8,526 nucleotides of DNA, from assembly GCA_003156615.1 (NCBI GenBank), contig PMHI01000058.1, positions 8,786-17,311 on the forward strand, given 5' to 3'. Under the pieces are notes generated by a model, which had not been told where the DNA came from, ran no database searches, and was given only the letters and a program-made list of their open reading frames with translations. This document shows positions 6,704 to 8,526 of the stretch, piece after piece (position 1 is the stretch's first letter; the number at the start of each line of letters is the position of its first letter). The translations under genes and the position numbers were made by a program. This DNA is from Acidobacteriaceae bacterium. Lineage in GTDB: Bacteria > Acidobacteriota > Terriglobia > Terriglobales > SbA1.

Positions 6704-7432
6704 TCATCCGTCCATCATCTGCGGAATGGTGAGAAAGTCATAGCCTTCGGATTTGTAGCGCGGAATCAGATGATCGGTAGCGGTTACGGTATTGGGGCGA
6801 TCCGCGCCCATTTGCTTGTGCCCCCCATCATGCAGCAGGATGACGTCGCCGCCGCGAATCTGCCTTGTGACCTTGCGCTCGATCACGGCGGCAGACGGCG
6901 CGTTCCAGTCATAACCGGTTACGTTCCACATGACCGGCTCAAGGCCAAGTTCGCGAGCTACGCGGAGTACAGCGGGGCGGCGTCCTCCGAAGGGCGGGCG
7001 GAACAGATTGGAAGGTTGGCCGATGGCGTCTTGCAACGCGGAGCGGCATTGGGTGAGCTCCTGGCGGATTTCGGCTTCGCTTTTGAAGGTCAGCAGCGGA
7101 TGGGTGAAGGTGTGGTTACCGATGACGTGGCCAGCCCGGACAATTTCACGGGCGATTTCCGGACGTTGCTCGACGTAGCGTCCGATCAGAAAAAAAGTCG
7201 CCTGCACGCCTTGTCTGGCGAGGACTTCCAGTAATCGCAGCGTGTGTGGGTCGTTCGGACCGTCGTCGTAGGTCAACGCAATCTGGCGCGAGCCGCTTGT
7301 CAGTCCCCTGAAAGTTCGCCCATACCATTGCGCCGTCGGCGCCATCGACTGGTAACCCGCGGCAACAGCGGCCGCGGCGGAAACGGCGGTCAGGGCGAGG
7401 GCGAGCATAGAGGGATTGTAAATGCCAGTCAT
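6704..7432 (-). CDS. Polysaccharide deacetylase (CE4, NodB domain)
   Basis: A 242-residue protein with an N-terminal Ala/Leu-rich hydrophobic segment (about residues 9-26) that should be a membrane anchor or uncleaved signal, followed by a complete NodB domain. CE4 motifs in order: T54-Y-D56-D57-G-P-N (base and metal Asp), H107-T-F-T-H111 (metal ligands), R145-P-P-F-G-G, Y174-D175-W176 and L199-L-H201-D-G. All catalytic and metal residues are present, so it is probably an active Zn/Co-type N-deacetylase acting on chitin-like, peptidoglycan or exopolysaccharide chains at the cell surface. I start at ATG 7432, where the hydrophobic segment begins, although no clear ribosome binding site is seen; ATG 7408 is an alternative. 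The open frame runs on for 226 codons only because it is antisense to the kinase gene. Confidence 0.9.
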   Translation of the reverse strand: MTGIYNPSMLALALTAVSAAAAVAAGYQSMAPTAQWYGRTFRGLTSGSRQIALTYDDGPNDPHTLRLLEVLARQGVQATFFLIGRYVEQRPEIAREIVRAGHVIGNHTFTHPLLTFKSEAEIRQELTQCRSALQDAIGQPSNLFRPPFGGRRPAVLRVARELGLEPVMWNVTGYDWNAPSAAVIERKVTRQIRGGDVILLHDGGHKQMGADRPNTVTATDHLIPRYKSEGYDFLTIPQMMDG

Positions 7433-7536
7433 GAAGTCAGAAGGAACAATGCAGAAGTTAAGAGCAATCGCGCGGCCCGTGGTGTCTGCTTCTGCACTCT
7501 GACTTCTGATTTTTGCTCTTTCCCTTGCTGTTAACT
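7433..7536. repeat. Nested inverted repeats in a divergent intergenic region
   Basis: GAAGTCAGA (7433-7441) pairs with TCTGACTTC (7498-7506), and inside it TGCAGAAG (7450-7457) pairs with CTTCTGCA (7489-7496). This gives a two-step stem around a GC-rich loop. A separate pair is AAGAGCAA (7460-7467) with TTGCTCTT (7513-7520). AGTTAAGAGCAA (7456-7467) also pairs with TTGCTGTTAACT (7525-7536) at 11 of 12 positions, so two alternative folds compete. The block fills most of the gap between the divergent deacetylase and kinase starts and abuts the deacetylase ATG. It could be a REP-like dispersed element, a regulator site or an RNA leader. Confidence 0.65.
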
Positions 7537-7600
7537 CTTCCCTCAATTGCCACTCGGCGTCATCCGAGCTATCCTGCAAATTCCGAGTCACTGCGAGCCC

Positions 7601-8263
7601 ATGGCCAATCTCTTCGAACTGCCCCGCTACATCGCGGTGGAAGGTCCCATCCGGGTGGGCAAGAGCACGCTGGCCCGCATTCTCGCCGAACGCCTGAATG
7701 CCCAACGCGTGATGGAGCCCGAGTCCAATCCATTTCTCGGCGCTTTTTACGAGGGCGAGCGGGGCGCGGCGTTTCAGGCGCAGTTCGCCTTTCTGGTGCA
7801 TCGGTTCGAGCAGTTGCAGGCGCTTGATCTCGGCCCACGCTCGCAGAAGACGGTGGTCGCCGACTACATCTTCGAGAAAGACAAGCTCTTTGCCTGCCTC
7901 AATCTTACCGACCAGGAACTCGATACCTACAACCGCTACTACAACCACTTCCGTGCCCAGTTGCCTACGCCGGACCTTGTCATCTACCTGCAGGCCACGC
8001 CCGAGGTGCTGAAGAAGCGTCTGAGAAAGAAGAATGCGCCGGGCGAGCGCGCCGTCAGCGACGAATATCTGGAGGAAGTGGTCAAGGCGTACGAGCACTT
8101 CTTTTTTCACTACACGTCGTCCGACCTGCTGATCGTCAACACCTCAGACATCGATTTTGTCGACCGCAACGAAGACTTGCAGGAATTGCTGCGCAAGGTG
8201 ACCGAGCCGATCAAAGGCACGCAATACTTCTTGCCACTGGGTGGGGAGGCGGTAGGGGCGTAG
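7601..8263 (+). CDS. Deoxynucleoside kinase (dNK/dGK-dAK family)
   Basis: A 220-residue P-loop kinase that phosphorylates deoxynucleosides to monophosphates for dNTP salvage in the cytosol. The Walker A loop is G15-P-I-R-V-G-K21-S-T. M38-E-P-E follows as the family's catalytic/substrate Glu region. D88-Y-I-F-E-K-D-K-L-F-A sits where classical members carry the E/D-R-S motif. The arginine-rich lid is K138-K-R-L-R-K-K-N-A-P-G-E-R, followed by S-D-E-Y-L-E-E-V-V-K-A-Y-E-H-F-F. Length is normal. The DYIF variant occurs in a bacterial branch of the family, so it is probably functional; nucleoside preference cannot be read off. ATG 7601 has no strong ribosome binding site. A TTG at 7547 would add 18 residues lacking family similarity. 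It diverges from the deacetylase and converges on the broken antitoxin 15 bases away. Confidence 0.9.
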   Translation: MANLFELPRYIAVEGPIRVGKSTLARILAERLNAQRVMEPESNPFLGAFYEGERGAAFQAQFAFLVHRFEQLQALDLGPRSQKTVVADYIFEKDKLFACLNLTDQELDTYNRYYNHFRAQLPTPDLVIYLQATPEVLKKRLRKKNAPGERAVSDEYLEEVVKAYEHFFFHYTSSDLLIVNTSDIDFVDRNEDLQELLRKVTEPIKGTQYFLPLGGEAVGA

Positions 8264-8278
8264 AAGGGCGATTGAACC

Positions 8279-8522
8279 CTACGACTTCTCACGGCGTCGC
8301 TCGCGCTCTGTTTCCGCAAACAATTCGTTAAATGCGGACGGCTGGCCGGGTTTGGGCGTGAGGCATCCCCCTGATTTCGTTCCTGCGGCGCAAAGTCATC
8401 GGAGCCATCACAAATCGGCCTGGCTCTTCGCCTCGGTTGACGCGAGTGATCTCAAGTCGCTTACGCAACTCGAACGGAATCGTCACCTGACCCTTGGGAT
8501 TGACCATGGTGCGGAGCATCAT
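8279..8522 (-). pseudogene. Frameshifted AbrB/MazE-type antitoxin, no toxin downstream
   Basis: From ATG 8522 (or 8519, 8507) the frame encodes the AbrB-domain signature PKGQVTIPFELRKRLEI and then G-R-F-V-M-A-P-M-T and N-E-I-R-G, but ends early at 8328 after a meaningless tail (64 codons). Removing one G from the G5 run at about 8365-8369 restores a frame reading EIRGCLTPKPGQPSAFNE, then LFAETERERRREKS and a TAG at 8279. That is the normal Pro-Lys-rich, charged C-terminus of such antitoxins, which usually wraps the PIN toxin. The turn after L-E-I-T also lacks the P-G pair usual in this domain, suggesting a second, in-frame deletion. No VapC gene follows: the convergent kinase ends 15 bases beyond. 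The window edge is four bases upstream, so the true start and promoter cannot be judged. A sequencing error in the G run is possible. Confidence 0.72.
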
Positions 8523-8526
8523 CGAT

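Noticed and set aside
7433..8110. A 226-codon N-terminal extension of the polysaccharide deacetylase frame
   Set aside because: It is antisense to the well-supported kinase gene and lies before the hydrophobic anchor where CE4 proteins of this type begin; composition is unlike the NodB domain.

Overview
The window looks like chromosomal housekeeping DNA from an Acidobacteriota-type bacterium (Terriglobia flavour). GC is moderately high and intergenic spaces are short. The mix of an OprB-like porin, a small CE4 deacetylase, a GH18 protein, a DYIF-type deoxynucleoside kinase and MazE/VapB-like AbrB antitoxins is common in that group. This placement is inferred from protein character; no rRNA or other marker is present.

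Layout. 1-1300: a DDAH/arginine-deiminase-like hydrolase (minus) diverges from a small DUF427 protein (plus). 1297-1488: the gap after DUF427 is not empty. It holds a recognisable but broken AbrB/SpoVT antitoxin N-terminus. 1513-3350: an outer-membrane OprB-type carbohydrate porin (minus), preceded by a possible 65-residue protein on the same strand. 3348-3703: no recognisable gene. 3704-4096: a self-contained regulator unit with an operator-like TACCC-N5-GGGTA repeat, a CsoR/RcnR/FrmR-family repressor and a hairpin terminator. 4261-5568: hemL (tetrapyrrole synthesis), ending 3 bases from a convergent GH18 protein. 5572-7432 (minus): a CE4 polysaccharide deacetylase followed by a GH18 hydrolase-like protein, probably a small cell-envelope or exopolysaccharide unit. 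7433-7536: nested inverted repeats in a divergent promoter region. 7601-8263: a deoxynucleoside kinase. 8279-8522: a second AbrB-type antitoxin, frameshifted by one G in a G5 run and with no toxin gene downstream.

Most genes are ordinary. The points most worth checking are the two independent decayed antitoxin genes without PIN toxins, the Cys-His-His sensor site and ambiguous start of the FrmR-like repressor, and the repeat-rich region at 7433-7536. I found no convincing new multi-gene system, CRISPR array, transposase, rRNA or tRNA.
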